Below are positions 18,273 through 26,476 of a DNA stretch of 64,000 nt, piece after piece; position 1 is the first letter of the stretch; every line of letters starts with the position of its first letter. The stretch covers positions 1 through 64,000 of the forward strand of contig JADFCY010000010.1 in assembly GCA_018263335.1 (NCBI GenBank), in the 5' to 3' direction. The notes beneath the pieces were generated by a model, which did no database searches, was not told the origin of the DNA, and saw nothing but the letters and a program-made list of their open reading frames with translations. Position numbers and translations under genes: made by a program. The DNA comes from Methanolinea sp. GTDB lineage: Archaea; Halobacteriota; Methanomicrobia; Methanomicrobiales; Methanospirillaceae.

Positions 18273-18983
18273 GGCGAGCAGGGCCCGGCCTTCAGGCGAA
18301 GCGAAGACGGGGAGGTCTCGGCCAGTGACCACTTCGCTTCGCACGCTCTCTGCCATCTTCCCCAATTTTGGATTGAATCCCCTGACCATGTAGGTTCTCT
18401 TCTGGACGAGGATCCCGCGTCTCTGCCATGCAGGCGTCAGGGCGAGGTTGATGCCCCTCTTGAATGCAAGTTCGTGCATCTCGCGCGATGGACGCCCCTT
18501 CAGGAACGATGCCGCCTCCTTCCTGCTCATCCCATCCTTCATCAGGGCATACTGGCAGTAGGCGTTGAGATGGTTCCTCCAGGCCTCCCCCTGCCTCTGG
18601 ATAAGGTACTCGGGGGCCATTTCCGGGATGACGTGGATGATGCGGGCATCAAAAGAGATCGGCTCGGTACTCTCCATCTCGATTGAAAGGGCGCTTGCGG
18701 CAAACGATGCGCAGACAGAGTCGAGCTTCTCCACACGCCCGTTGAAGGGGAGATGGGAGAAGTAGAGGTTTATCTCGTCTGAGAAAGTGTACGCGGCATC
18801 AGGGGAGAGCCCGCTGTCTGAGATGAGTCGGGCGCAGACGCGGGCCATGGCATCGGCAAACCGGGCATCAAAGGGCCGCTCGAGGTGCCAGGTCTCTGCG
18901 ACCCGGTGGAAGGTCCGGCCGTCAAGGCGCAGGAAAATTGGGGGGAGGGCCACCAGGTTGCTGAAAAGCTCTCTGTGTCTCAT
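18252..18983 (-). CDS. tRNA(His) guanylyltransferase-like protein (Thg1 family)
   Basis: A 243-residue Thg1/TLP protein, which adds nucleotides in the 3'-5' direction to tRNA 5' ends (G-1 of tRNA-His or repair). The two-metal carboxylates are present: D21 in FLRLDGRTFH and D69-E70 in TFSDEINLYF. Further Thg1 landmarks are FDARIIHVIPEM and EAWRNHLNAYCQYAL. Archaeal members often act in tRNA 5'-end repair rather than strict G-1 addition. Convergent with ileS, sharing 21 bases. Confidence 0.88.
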   Translation of the reverse strand: MRHRELFSNLVALPPIFLRLDGRTFHRVAETWHLERPFDARFADAMARVCARLISDSGLSPDAAYTFSDEINLYFSHLPFNGRVEKLDSVCASFAASALSIEMESTEPISFDARIIHVIPEMAPEYLIQRQGEAWRNHLNAYCQYALMKDGMSRKEAASFLKGRPSREMHELAFKRGINLALTPAWQRRGILVQKRTYMVRGFNPKLGKMAESVRSEVVTGRDLPVFASPEGRALLASLLRSP

Positions 18984-18984
18984 G

Positions 18985-19010
18985 AAAAAAATCAGGAAAA
19001 ACCCGGGTTT
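18985..19010 (-). terminator. Palindrome and U-tracts after the PRC-barrel gene
   Basis: Downstream of the PRC-barrel stop, the minus strand reads through the perfect 12-base palindrome AAACCCGGGTTT (18999-19010) directly followed by T-runs, including seven T (complement of 18985-18991). A likely transcription terminator between the PRC-barrel gene and the Thg1-like gene. Confidence 0.5.
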
Positions 19011-19039
19011 CAGGGAGACCCTGCCAGGAAAACCGGTCG

Positions 19040-19321
19040 CTACTTTCCGGCCTCTCCAAAGTCACCCGACTTGAAGGCGCCGGGAAGGTGGCGGATGATG
19101 ACAATGTCCCCTATGCTGCGGATGATGCGGAAGGGAACTTTCAATCCCTTGTAATTCTTGATGTCCACAAGCTCCTGGTTCAGCTTTCCGACCACGAGGG
19201 ACTCCATCTTCTTGCCCTCGATATCGAGGATAACGTCTTCAACCTCACCCACGAACACGCTCTTCTCCGTGTAAATATTCAGCCCGAAAAGTTCCGTTAT
19301 CTGCGTTTTCATCGTGATCAT
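19040..19321 (-). CDS. PRC-barrel domain protein
   Basis: A 93-residue protein that is almost entirely one PRC-barrel: ITELFGLNIYTEKSVFVGEV then VILDIEGKKMESLVVG and VPFRIIRSIGDIVII. Small stand-alone PRC-barrel proteins are abundant in methanogens; family members elsewhere bind RNA or act in photosynthetic centres or division. Two ATG codons are possible (19321 and 19312). The first lies inside an inverted repeat (19317-19340) in the 40-base divergent promoter shared with the site-2 protease gene, so the transcript is either leaderless or starts at the second ATG. Confidence 0.85.
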   Translation of the reverse strand: MITMKTQITELFGLNIYTEKSVFVGEVEDVILDIEGKKMESLVVGKLNQELVDIKNYKGLKVPFRIIRSIGDIVIIRHLPGAFKSGDFGEAGK

Positions 19322-19351
19322 GGAAGATATATACCATGATAGTTAAAAAGA
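19317..19351. promoter_or_regulatory. Overlapping divergent promoters with inverted repeat
   Basis: The 40-base gap contains ATCATGG (19317-19323), ten bases, then CCATGAT (19334-19340): a perfect 7-base inverted repeat. The centre GATATATA (19326-19333) can serve as box A for the rightward protease gene, and on the other strand CTTTTTAACTAT (19341-19351) can serve the PRC-barrel gene. A protein bound at the repeat would cover both promoters. Confidence 0.55.
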
Positions 19352-19361
19352 TACTCTTTGA

Positions 19362-20495
19362 ATGAACGGGTCGTTCAAAATTGGTTCCATATTCGGCATT
19401 CCCATACTGCTGCACTGGACGTTTCTCGTGATCATCCCCCTCTTTGCATGGATCATAGGGAGCCAGATCGTCCTCACTGCAGAGCTCCTCTCGGATCTCT
19501 TCGGCGTCGCGATCGACCTGACGTACCTCACATCTGGATACAACCCCTACATCCTGGGAATCTTCGTCGCGCTCGCGCTCTTTGGTGGCGTCCTCGTCCA
19601 CGAGATCGCCCACTGCCTGGTTGCAAAAAGGATGGGAGTCCCCATCAACAGCATCACCCTCCTCATCTTCGGGGGAGTCTCGTCAATGGAAGAGAGCACT
19701 CCGGATCCAAAGGTGGAACTTCCGATGGCGCTCGTGGGACCGCTTACAAGCCTTGCGGTGGGGCTGATATGCACCGCACTCCTTTACCTGTCAAAAGCGA
19801 CTGTCACGGACCCGCCTCTTGCAGGGTTGCTCGTCTTCATCTTCGCGTACCTCGGGCTCCTCAACATATTCCTGTTCGCCTTCAACCTCCTGCCCGCCTT
19901 CCCTATGGACGGGGGAAGGGTGCTCCGGGCATACCTTGCAGGCAGGATGCCCCTTCACCGTGCCACCCGCATCGCGGCTGATGTCGGGAAAGTGTTTGCG
20001 GTGATCTTCGGCATATTCGGCGTCATATTCTTCTCTCCAATCCTGATCCTGATCGCGTTCTTCATTTACATCGGGGCAGGGCAGGAGTCCGCGGCGATCA
20101 AGTACAACTTCCTCTTAAAAGACGTGAACGTGGGGGATATCATGGCCAGGTCGGTAATGACCGTTCCTCCCACCATGCCGATCAGGGAGGTAATCGATCT
20201 CATGTACTCGACCAAGCACCTCGGGTTCCCGGTAATGGACCGAGGTTTCGTGGTGGGGATGATCACCCTTGCTGACGTGCACAAGATCCCGACTCTTGAC
20301 AGGGAAGCGATGCAGGTCCGGGACATCATGACGCGTGAAGTGATCGCGCTCTCTCCCCGATCACCGGTCATTGACGGGTTGCGGCTGATGTCGCGCTACA
20401 ATATCGGGCGGATACCCGTCATGGAAAACGATACCCTCGTCGGAATCATCACCCGGACGGATATCCTGAAGGTCATCGAGTTGAAGGAGATATAG
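19362..20495 (+). CDS. Site-2 protease family M50 metalloprotease with CBS pair
   Basis: A 377-residue membrane protein. The zinc-binding site is HEIAH at 80-84 within a transmembrane helix, and the third ligand is the Asp of NLLPAFPMDGG (175-185), as in SpoIVFB-type intramembrane proteases. About six hydrophobic helices fill residues 10-240. Two CBS domains follow (about 255-377; VMTVPPTMPIREVIDLM and VIALSPRSPVIDGLRLMSRY), which usually sense adenine nucleotides and gate the protease. Substrates are unknown. The 3' end overlaps the convergent radical SAM gene by 23 bases. Confidence 0.92.
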   Translation: MNGSFKIGSIFGIPILLHWTFLVIIPLFAWIIGSQIVLTAELLSDLFGVAIDLTYLTSGYNPYILGIFVALALFGGVLVHEIAHCLVAKRMGVPINSITLLIFGGVSSMEESTPDPKVELPMALVGPLTSLAVGLICTALLYLSKATVTDPPLAGLLVFIFAYLGLLNIFLFAFNLLPAFPMDGGRVLRAYLAGRMPLHRATRIAADVGKVFAVIFGIFGVIFFSPILILIAFFIYIGAGQESAAIKYNFLLKDVNVGDIMARSVMTVPPTMPIREVIDLMYSTKHLGFPVMDRGFVVGMITLADVHKIPTLDREAMQVRDIMTREVIALSPRSPVIDGLRLMSRYNIGRIPVMENDTLVGIITRTDILKVIELKEI

Positions 20496-22143
20496 AGAAC
20501 GAGAGCCAGGCATCGATGGGGGTTGGCCCGACGAAGGCCCGGAATTCATGCAGGTTCGAAAACGGTCTCCTTGCTGCAATCTTCCCCGCCATCTTTCTCC
20601 CCACGCCGGGTATCCAGGAGAGCGTCGTTACCGGGAGCATGTTGACGTCAACCGGAACAGGAAGCCCGGTCACTGATCTCATCCCATGGTCCACCACCAC
20701 GACGTCAATGACGGTTATCGGCCTCACAGGGGAGGGCACACCGACGAGCACCGGGTATGAACCCATCTGCCGGCCAAACGAGGGGACTCCCTGCTCCTCA
20801 ATTACCACCGAACGAAGGAGTGTTCCGAGAGGATACACCCTGCGGAGCATGGGGAGGTCAAATTCCTTCCTCACCTGCTCCTTGAAGGCGCGGAACTGCG
20901 CCTGGTGAACGCCGAGTGTGTTCTCCAGGAATGCCCTTGTCCCGTCAAACGGCATCAGCTGCCGGATATTCACCCTTCGGACCAGATTTCCTGATGCAAG
21001 CACCCCTGCAAGGAATTCCTGGTTCATCTCATACGTCCGGGTGGTCTCACCTGCAAGCCCCGCGATGAAGTTGAGGCCGGGAAGGAGGTGGGGGATGCCT
21101 TCCATTCGCGTCCCACCAGTTTCGTTGACAATCCGAATAGCCTCCATCACCTGCGATGGGCTGGCCTTCAGGTTGTTCTTCCGGATCACTTCGGGGTCCG
21201 CGGTCTCCATCCCGAACGCAGCGACGTCACCTGGCGTATGGTGTGCGACGATTGCACAAAGAGCGGCCCTGCTCTCGTCGGGGTGGCGCGCAATGGTGCC
21301 AGGATTGACGTTGTCTATGTGGAGCGTGTGAAGCCCGGGAGCAGCATCCCTTACTGAAGAGAAGAGCTCATCGATTCTCTCCGGGACTGGCGCCGGGTAT
21401 TCCTCTGCCATCGATGATCCATACACCAGTATGTCGGGCTGCCTGCCGAGGCGGAAGTGCCGTGCGCCGGCCGCGTAAAGCGATTCGACTTCGCTGGCAA
21501 TCCCCTCAACAGAACGGAATACGGGCGGACCGTAGAACGGTTCTGTGCAGAAAGAGCACCCCCCGGAATGTGCCCTCGAGCACCCTCGTGCCGTCTCGAT
21601 CTCGCACATTACCCATGGGAAGGATGGATGGTCGCGTATGACCGACGCCCCGGCAGCGGCCCAGGGGTCTTCCCGGCGATAATCGTGTGTCCCATGGGTC
21701 TTTCCTTCCCGGAGGAACGCATCGAGCGCGGACGCAGGAGATCCCGAGAGGAGGTGATCGAACCCGGAGACTTCTCCCTTTACTGCCTTCCGGCCGCCGC
21801 CAGGGGCATAGCCAAAGCCGATTGGCCCGGCAAGAAATGTTTCGGGGCGTCGGAGCTGCGCACCTATCAGGCGGATCTCGGTGAGTGATGCAGGGGTTCC
21901 TCCCAGATACTTCCCCGGAACAGTCACGCCCGCTATCATCACCACAAGGTCTGAGGCGTTCATCGCGGAGATGAGCCCGGCATCCTTCCTCACCTGGTCG
22001 ATTGTGAGGTACCCTGGTGAATAGCCATGGGATAAGAGGGCGCCTGTCACAGTCCTGATATAGGGTGAGATATACGGGGGGACGCCGAGACATGCAGGCT
22101 CGTCGACGTAGCCGTCCAGGACAAACGCGGACTTCCCGGTCAT
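20473..22143 (-). CDS. Radical SAM protein with C-terminal helix-hairpin-helix (COG1031 type)
   Basis: A 556-residue enzyme matching the archaeal COG1031 family: an N-terminal region with a B12-binding-like Rossmann character (about 1-120), then the radical SAM core. The Fe-S cluster Cys lie at 188, 196 and 199 (GCSRAHSGGCSFC), a CX7CX2C spacing instead of the common CX3CX2C. Later core blocks are HIDNVNPGTIARHPDES and FGMETADPEVIRKNN. The last about 60 residues form an HhH motif (TLSWIPGVGRKMAGKIAARRP), which suggests contact with nucleic acid. Substrate unknown; tRNA or DNA modification is the natural guess. It overlaps mptE by 4 bases. Confidence 0.87.
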   Translation of the reverse strand: MTGKSAFVLDGYVDEPACLGVPPYISPYIRTVTGALLSHGYSPGYLTIDQVRKDAGLISAMNASDLVVMIAGVTVPGKYLGGTPASLTEIRLIGAQLRRPETFLAGPIGFGYAPGGGRKAVKGEVSGFDHLLSGSPASALDAFLREGKTHGTHDYRREDPWAAAGASVIRDHPSFPWVMCEIETARGCSRAHSGGCSFCTEPFYGPPVFRSVEGIASEVESLYAAGARHFRLGRQPDILVYGSSMAEEYPAPVPERIDELFSSVRDAAPGLHTLHIDNVNPGTIARHPDESRAALCAIVAHHTPGDVAAFGMETADPEVIRKNNLKASPSQVMEAIRIVNETGGTRMEGIPHLLPGLNFIAGLAGETTRTYEMNQEFLAGVLASGNLVRRVNIRQLMPFDGTRAFLENTLGVHQAQFRAFKEQVRKEFDLPMLRRVYPLGTLLRSVVIEEQGVPSFGRQMGSYPVLVGVPSPVRPITVIDVVVVDHGMRSVTGLPVPVDVNMLPVTTLSWIPGVGRKMAGKIAARRPFSNLHEFRAFVGPTPIDAWLSFSISPSTR

Positions 22144-22754
22144 GGTTCAAGGAGAGAGAGGAGCTTTTTTGCCCAGAGGAGCTTGCCCCGCTTCATGTGA
22201 TCGACACGGGAATCCTCGAGGTCAAACCCAAGGATTGCAATAGAGGTGGCTCCAAGCGCATGTGCCGCGAAGACCGCGCGGTCCCCGTCGGTGAACCCGC
22301 CGAAGTTATGCACGTGGGGGAGAGGCCGACTCTGTGTCGTCCCCACGATGGGACCCGGGAACTTCGGGACCCAGTGCCGGAGCAGCGGGATGTTGTCCCC
22401 GTGCGCATGCACGACGACGATCGTCCCGTCCCTGTTCATCTCGATGAACTCATCGGTAGCCCCGTCAAGGTCCGTGAAGATGGCGTCAGGCCGTATGCCA
22501 TGTGAGAGGAGGACGAGAGAAGCCGCGTCAGCCGCAAAGACAGTCCCCTTCACACGCGAGATCTCGTTTTTGAGGCAGGGGGCATTCCCGCATACGCAGA
22601 TCTCATGGCCCCTGCAGGCCTCTTCGAGTAGGATGATATCGTCCCCAGGCAGCAGGTCTGAAAGGACTGCGGCCGCACGCTCGTCCTCCTCGCGGTCGAA
22701 CCCGAAATACTCGATAATCTCCTGGTAGACCGGTTCCCAGTCCTCAAAGTTCAT
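22140..22754 (-). CDS. mptE: 6-hydroxymethylpterin diphosphokinase MptE-like protein
   Basis: About 204 residues from ATG 22754 (MNFEDWEPVYQEI), preferred to an upstream in-frame ATG because this is the family start; it overlaps the upstream DHH gene by 11 bases. MptE transfers pyrophosphate to 6-hydroxymethyl-7,8-dihydropterin in tetrahydromethanopterin synthesis. Landmarks are CGNAPCLKNEI, AADAASLVLLSHGIRPDAIFTDLDG and VVHAHGDNIPLLRHWVP, then a sugar-kinase-like FGGFTDGDRAVFAAHALGA. The DLDG motif is the family's DUF115/MptE signature. Middle gene of a three-gene operon. Confidence 0.88.
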   Translation of the reverse strand: MNFEDWEPVYQEIIEYFGFDREEDERAAAVLSDLLPGDDIILLEEACRGHEICVCGNAPCLKNEISRVKGTVFAADAASLVLLSHGIRPDAIFTDLDGATDEFIEMNRDGTIVVVHAHGDNIPLLRHWVPKFPGPIVGTTQSRPLPHVHNFGGFTDGDRAVFAAHALGATSIAILGFDLEDSRVDHMKRGKLLWAKKLLSLLEP

Positions 22755-24207
22755 TCCCGGCCTCGGTGTCCAGGCCCACAAGGCCAGTGAACTTCTTGAG
22801 CAGCGGGTCCATGACAAGCGAGAGGAGCTCCTCCTTGTTCTTCACCCTGCGGAAATACAAAAGAGGGATGGTTGCGGCAGCCATGTTGGGGTGGCCTCCG
22901 GCATCGCCGATATCGCCGAATGCCTCCTCGAGGACGTTGCCGATGTGCAGCCGTATGTCCCGGTTCCTTGATGAAATGATGATGGCATCGTCAGATATGC
23001 CATAGACAAGCGCGGTATTCACACCCTCGAGAGATATGAGGAGGTCGGCCGCCTGGGGGAGAGAGTCGCGATTCCGGACAAAGCCGACATTTGCGAAGAG
23101 GTACCCGCTCTGGATGCGCCGGTTGCGGATGGCATTGCCGAGCACGTCAAGGGTCTCCTGCGAGAGGGAGGGGGACATGATCTGGTCGAGGAGATCAGAA
23201 TCAGTGAGAGGGAGGAGAAATGCAGCATTCGAGAGATCCTGAGGAGTGACGTTTCTTCGGAAGTCCCTCGTGTCAGAACGGATGCCGTAGAGGAGGCCGG
23301 TCGCGACGTTCTTGTCAACAGGGATATCGAGCTCCTGGAGATACTGGGAGAGGATGCTAGCAGTGGCGCCGATCCCGGGGCGGACGTCTACGAATGCCGC
23401 ACCTTCCAGGCCGTGCCCGTCCTGGTGGTGATCGATCACGATGTGAACCCGGGTTCTCGGCGAGAGTGTGTTATTCATTCCTGGCGCAGGGCAGTCGACG
23501 AGGGCGAGGTACGTGCAGTCCTGGATGGTCTGAGGCTCCATCTTCTCCATCCTGATATCCAGGAGATTCACCATGGTCCGGTTCTCCTGGTGACCGATGA
23601 TGCCGTCGTAGAATATCCTGCAGGTGAGTTTCTGTGGATTTGCATTCCCTGCGATTGCTGCGAGGGCCATGGCGCTTCCGATTGCGTCCGGGTCAGGGTT
23701 CTTGTGAGTGATGATGCCGAGCGTCCCCTCCCAGCTGGCGAGGAGATCGTGGAGCCTCTGCGAGAGCCTGCTGACGTGGAGACGGTTGACCTGGTTGATG
23801 GCGGCCCTCGCCACCACCTGCTGGGGATAGAGGACAAAGTCAGCCCCGGCGGCCTCGAGCATTCCTGCGCCAATGGGATCGAGCGCCCTTGCCACGATAT
23901 GCATCTGAGGGAGTTTCTGGCGGAGCGTCCGGACTGCAGCGAGGTTTGCCTGGTGATTCCCGGTGAGGACAAACGCAATCTCACATGTGGGAAGCCCAGA
24001 GAGGAATCCCGGGTCGCTGATGTCTCTGATCATGGCATCAAGGTTCTGGTCCCGGAGCTCCTTCACGCGTCCCTCGTCCCGGTCCAGCACGAGGACCCGT
24101 CCCTCTTTTCGCGACAACTCCGTGGCCACGTGATATCCGGTGCTCCCGCACCCGAGGACCGCGTATTTTACCCTCTCTCCGGTTCCATATCCGCCCGCCT
24201 CTGGCAT
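22744..24207 (-). CDS. DHH-DHHA1 phosphoesterase with N-terminal TrkA-N domain
   Basis: A 487-residue fusion. Residues about 14-140 are an NAD-binding RCK/TrkA-N Rossmann domain (VLGCGSTGYHVA, GxGxxG at 19-24; VLDRDEGRV). Residues about 155-480 are a DHH phosphoesterase: HKNPDPDAIGSAMAL, VDCPA, IDHHQDG and a C-terminal DHHA1 with GDAGGHPNMAAATIPL. Archaeal enzymes of this fold degrade nanoRNA or cyclic dinucleotides, and the Rossmann domain may sense NAD(H). The true start may lie a few codons further in (ERVKYAVLGCG). It heads the operon with mptE and the HhH radical SAM gene. Confidence 0.87.
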   Translation of the reverse strand: MPEAGGYGTGERVKYAVLGCGSTGYHVATELSRKEGRVLVLDRDEGRVKELRDQNLDAMIRDISDPGFLSGLPTCEIAFVLTGNHQANLAAVRTLRQKLPQMHIVARALDPIGAGMLEAAGADFVLYPQQVVARAAINQVNRLHVSRLSQRLHDLLASWEGTLGIITHKNPDPDAIGSAMALAAIAGNANPQKLTCRIFYDGIIGHQENRTMVNLLDIRMEKMEPQTIQDCTYLALVDCPAPGMNNTLSPRTRVHIVIDHHQDGHGLEGAAFVDVRPGIGATASILSQYLQELDIPVDKNVATGLLYGIRSDTRDFRRNVTPQDLSNAAFLLPLTDSDLLDQIMSPSLSQETLDVLGNAIRNRRIQSGYLFANVGFVRNRDSLPQAADLLISLEGVNTALVYGISDDAIIISSRNRDIRLHIGNVLEEAFGDIGDAGGHPNMAAATIPLLYFRRVKNKEELLSLVMDPLLKKFTGLVGLDTEAGNEL

Positions 24208-24306
24208 GCTACAATGTCACTCCGGGATAATATTAAGGTTACAACCCGTATCGCGAGATTACACGTTGGAAACCGCCGCAGGGGAGTGACTGGCAGAAAA
24301 ACAATA

Positions 24307-24316
24307 ACATTTATGC
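24307..24316 (+). promoter_or_regulatory. Box A of the tRNA-Lys gene
   Basis: ACATTTATGC lies about 37-46 bases before the mature tRNA 5' end, leaving a short 5' leader for RNase P. It is the best TATA-like element in an AT-rich stretch. Confidence 0.5.
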
Positions 24317-24352
24317 TCAATTCGGAACCATGAATATAGGCCGATCAGGCAT

Positions 24353-24426
24353 GGGCTTGTAGCTTAGTTCGGAAGAGCGACGGACTCTTAATCCGTAGGT
24401 CAAGGGTTCAAATCCCTTCAGGCCCG
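24353..24426 (+). tRNA. tRNA-Lys (anticodon CTT)
   Basis: A complete cloverleaf can be folded: acceptor GGGCTTG (24353-24359) pairs with CAGGCCC (24419-24425, one G-T), a D arm GCTT/GAGC, an anticodon arm ACGGA/TCCGT with loop CTCTTAA giving anticodon CTT, and a T arm AAGGG/CCCTT with loop TTCAAAT. Discriminator G at 24426; CCA is not encoded. No intron. A T-rich stretch follows (ctctttt). Confidence 0.95.
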
Positions 24427-24531
24427 CTCTCTTTTCAGGTCGCGTTCGCACACAGGAATGAACGATTTTGGCCGGGGCATTCCCTGATATCCCGAGATAT
24501 TTCTATAAGCGAATCGATTCCTTTATACTGT

Positions 24532-25359
24532 ATGAAGCGTTGTCCAGCCTCTCATCAGGCAAGGCGAAAGACCATTTTTCTGGCTGTGATTCTCATTGTG
24601 TGTAGTTATTTTTCCCTGGTGGGTCCGGCTGCGGGTGCCCCCATCACTGCATCCATCTCCACCAGCCCGTCAGATCACCTCCCAAAGACCGCCTCGGAAT
24701 ACGAGGAGGAGGGCAAGGCGCTGATGGCTCTCCATGACTGGGACGGACTCATCACGCTCGCAGGCGATGGTCTCTCTATTTATCCTGATGAAGCCGAACT
24801 GATGTGCCTGGAGGCGTATGCGCTCAGGAAGACCGGGCATTTCCAGGAGGCCGTGGACCTTCTCAACGTGGCGATACCTCTTGACCCGCGGCCGGCACGG
24901 TTTGCGAACAGGGGGTATGCATTCCTGGCGATGGGAAAGACTGACGATGCACTGGCTGACGCGGAGCAGGCAATCCAGCTCAATTCATCCTATTCTCCCG
25001 GAGAGGGATTAAAAGCCGAGACACTCCTTGCGATGGGGGACTATCCCGGGGCACACGCAGCGGCCGATGCCGCACTCGCCCTTGAGCCTGGGAACGCACA
25101 TTACTGGCACGTGAAAGGAAAAGTGCTGGCCGGGATGGGAGACTGCAGCGGGGCAATTGAATCGCTTCGGCGTTCCCTCTCAATTACGTCCGAGTATGAC
25201 ATGCCGTGGCCAGGGTTACCGAATGCGAGTGTGGACCTTGCGAAGGTGCAATCCGACTGCATGATACCGCAAGAATCAACCGCCCCGACTCAGGCGGCAC
25301 TCCCCTTCTTCTTGGTGACTGCCGCTTTATTGGTCGCGGCTGCAGTGAAGCGAAGATAG
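24532..25359 (+). CDS. Exported TPR-repeat protein with C-terminal membrane anchor
   Basis: A 275-residue protein. Residues about 10-38 form a signal peptide (KTIFLAVILIVCSYFSLVG...AGA), residues about 55-235 hold four to five tetratricopeptide repeats (for example EAELMCLEAYALRKTGHFQEA, ARFANRGYAFLAMGKTDDA, AHYWHVKGKVLAGMGDCSGA), and a C-terminal helix with KRR anchors it, placing the TPR domain outside. Such proteins mediate protein-protein contacts at the surface. TTTCTATAAG at about 24500-24509 is a box A about 25 bases before the ATG, so the mRNA is probably leaderless. Confidence 0.85.
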   Translation: MKRCPASHQARRKTIFLAVILIVCSYFSLVGPAAGAPITASISTSPSDHLPKTASEYEEEGKALMALHDWDGLITLAGDGLSIYPDEAELMCLEAYALRKTGHFQEAVDLLNVAIPLDPRPARFANRGYAFLAMGKTDDALADAEQAIQLNSSYSPGEGLKAETLLAMGDYPGAHAAADAALALEPGNAHYWHVKGKVLAGMGDCSGAIESLRRSLSITSEYDMPWPGLPNASVDLAKVQSDCMIPQESTAPTQAALPFFLVTAALLVAAAVKRR

Positions 25360-25479
25360 GAAAGGCCCAATATACAACCAATTTCACTTCAATTTGAAAG
25401 AATGAAAATTGCATCTCTCTCTTTCCCGGGACTTACGGGATATATCCCCTCAAGGAAAAAGAGAGGACACCGAAAGATA

Positions 25480-25500
25480 GGCCGGAAAAAAGGTCCGGCC
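25480..25500 (-). terminator. Hairpin terminator after the ABC ATPase gene
   Basis: Six bases past the ATPase stop the minus strand forms GGCCGGA, a loop CCTTTTT, and TCCGGCC: a perfect 7-base stem with five T in the loop. It can act in the convergent gap with the TPR gene. Confidence 0.6.
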
Positions 25501-25506
25501 GACTTC

Positions 25507-26394
25507 TTATGCCCCTATCTTCACCAGCATCTCTTCGAGGCTCGGATAGTGGGACTCGATCCGTTCCACGGCCCCTCCGGAGGTAACGATGGCATTCGAG
25601 ATCCTCCCCATCTCCTCGACGCTCGTCGCCTTTGCCCGGAAATACCCCCCATCCTTGACGTATGACGCAAGCCCTTCCACTTTTGTGATATCCCCTATTG
25701 TGAAATATATGAAATAGAATATCGAGCCGAACATCTCCCGAAGCTCCTGCATGCTGCCGAATGCGACACGCGCTCCCCTGCGGAGGATGAGGATCCTGTC
25801 ACAGATCGCCTCAACCTGGTAGAGGTTGTGGGCAGAGAGGACGATTGTCTTGCCGCGTTCCCGGAGATCTTTCAGGAAGTCGACGATGTGCCGAGAGGTC
25901 ATCGGGTCCAGTCCCGATGTCGCCTCGTCATAGATGAGGAGGGAGGGGTCGTGCATCAGGGACCGGGCGATCGCGGCCTTCCGTTTCATCCCCTTTGAAA
26001 ATTCGCCCATCTTCTTTCCGTTCGGCTCGAGTGCGAGCCATTCAAGAAGTTCCCTGCTCCTTGCTTTGATGGTCAACCGGTCCATCCCGTATATCTCTCC
26101 GAAGAACGCGAGGTATTCGTCCACCTTCATCGCTTCATAGAGGCGGGACTCCTCGGGGAGGTAGCCGGTCATCTGCTTCATCCCATCAGGATTCCGCAGG
26201 ATATCGACCCCGTCCACGACAAGTTCTCCGCTGGAGGGCTCAACGAGGCCCGCAAGGATCTTGAGAAGCGTGGTCTTTCCCGCCCCGTTGTGACCAATGA
26301 TCCCGAATATCTGCCCGCGGTCAAGATCGAAACTGACGTGGTCGAGGGCAGTGGTGGTGCCGTAGCACTTGGTGATATTGCGGGCAGCGATCAT
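25507..26394 (-). CDS. ABC transporter ATP-binding protein
   Basis: A 295-residue ATPase energising the two divergently transcribed permeases. Start at 26394 (MIAARNITKCYG) as expected for the family; upstream in-frame ATGs add non-homologous sequence. Motifs: Walker A GHNGAGKTT (about 37-45), Q-loop GYLPEESRLYEAM, an ABC signature read as EFSKGMKRKAAIAR, Walker B LLIYDEATSGLD and switch His in SAHNLYQVEAICD. It belongs to the NatA/CcmA-like exporter class. About 70 C-terminal residues form a regulatory extension. Shares a divergent promoter region with the fusion permease gene. Confidence 0.93.
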   Translation of the reverse strand: MIAARNITKCYGTTTALDHVSFDLDRGQIFGIIGHNGAGKTTLLKILAGLVEPSSGELVVDGVDILRNPDGMKQMTGYLPEESRLYEAMKVDEYLAFFGEIYGMDRLTIKARSRELLEWLALEPNGKKMGEFSKGMKRKAAIARSLMHDPSLLIYDEATSGLDPMTSRHIVDFLKDLRERGKTIVLSAHNLYQVEAICDRILILRRGARVAFGSMQELREMFGSIFYFIYFTIGDITKVEGLASYVKDGGYFRAKATSVEEMGRISNAIVTSGGAVERIESHYPSLEEMLVKIGA

Positions 26395-26433
26395 GGGTTT
26401 CTCGTCCGATTCCTCACAATTCCTCGACCTGCA

Positions 26434-26456
26434 AGATATTATAGGTACCGAACCTA
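26434..26456. promoter_or_regulatory. Divergent promoter and inverted repeat of the ABC operon
   Basis: AGATATTATAGG (26435-26444 region) reads as a TATA box on both strands and sits about 35-45 bases from each start codon. It overlaps TAGGT (26442-26446), five bases, ACCTA (26452-26456), an inverted repeat suitable for a dimeric regulator that would control ATPase and permeases together. Confidence 0.5.
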
Positions 26457-26476
26457 CCATAAAAGAGACACAAGGC

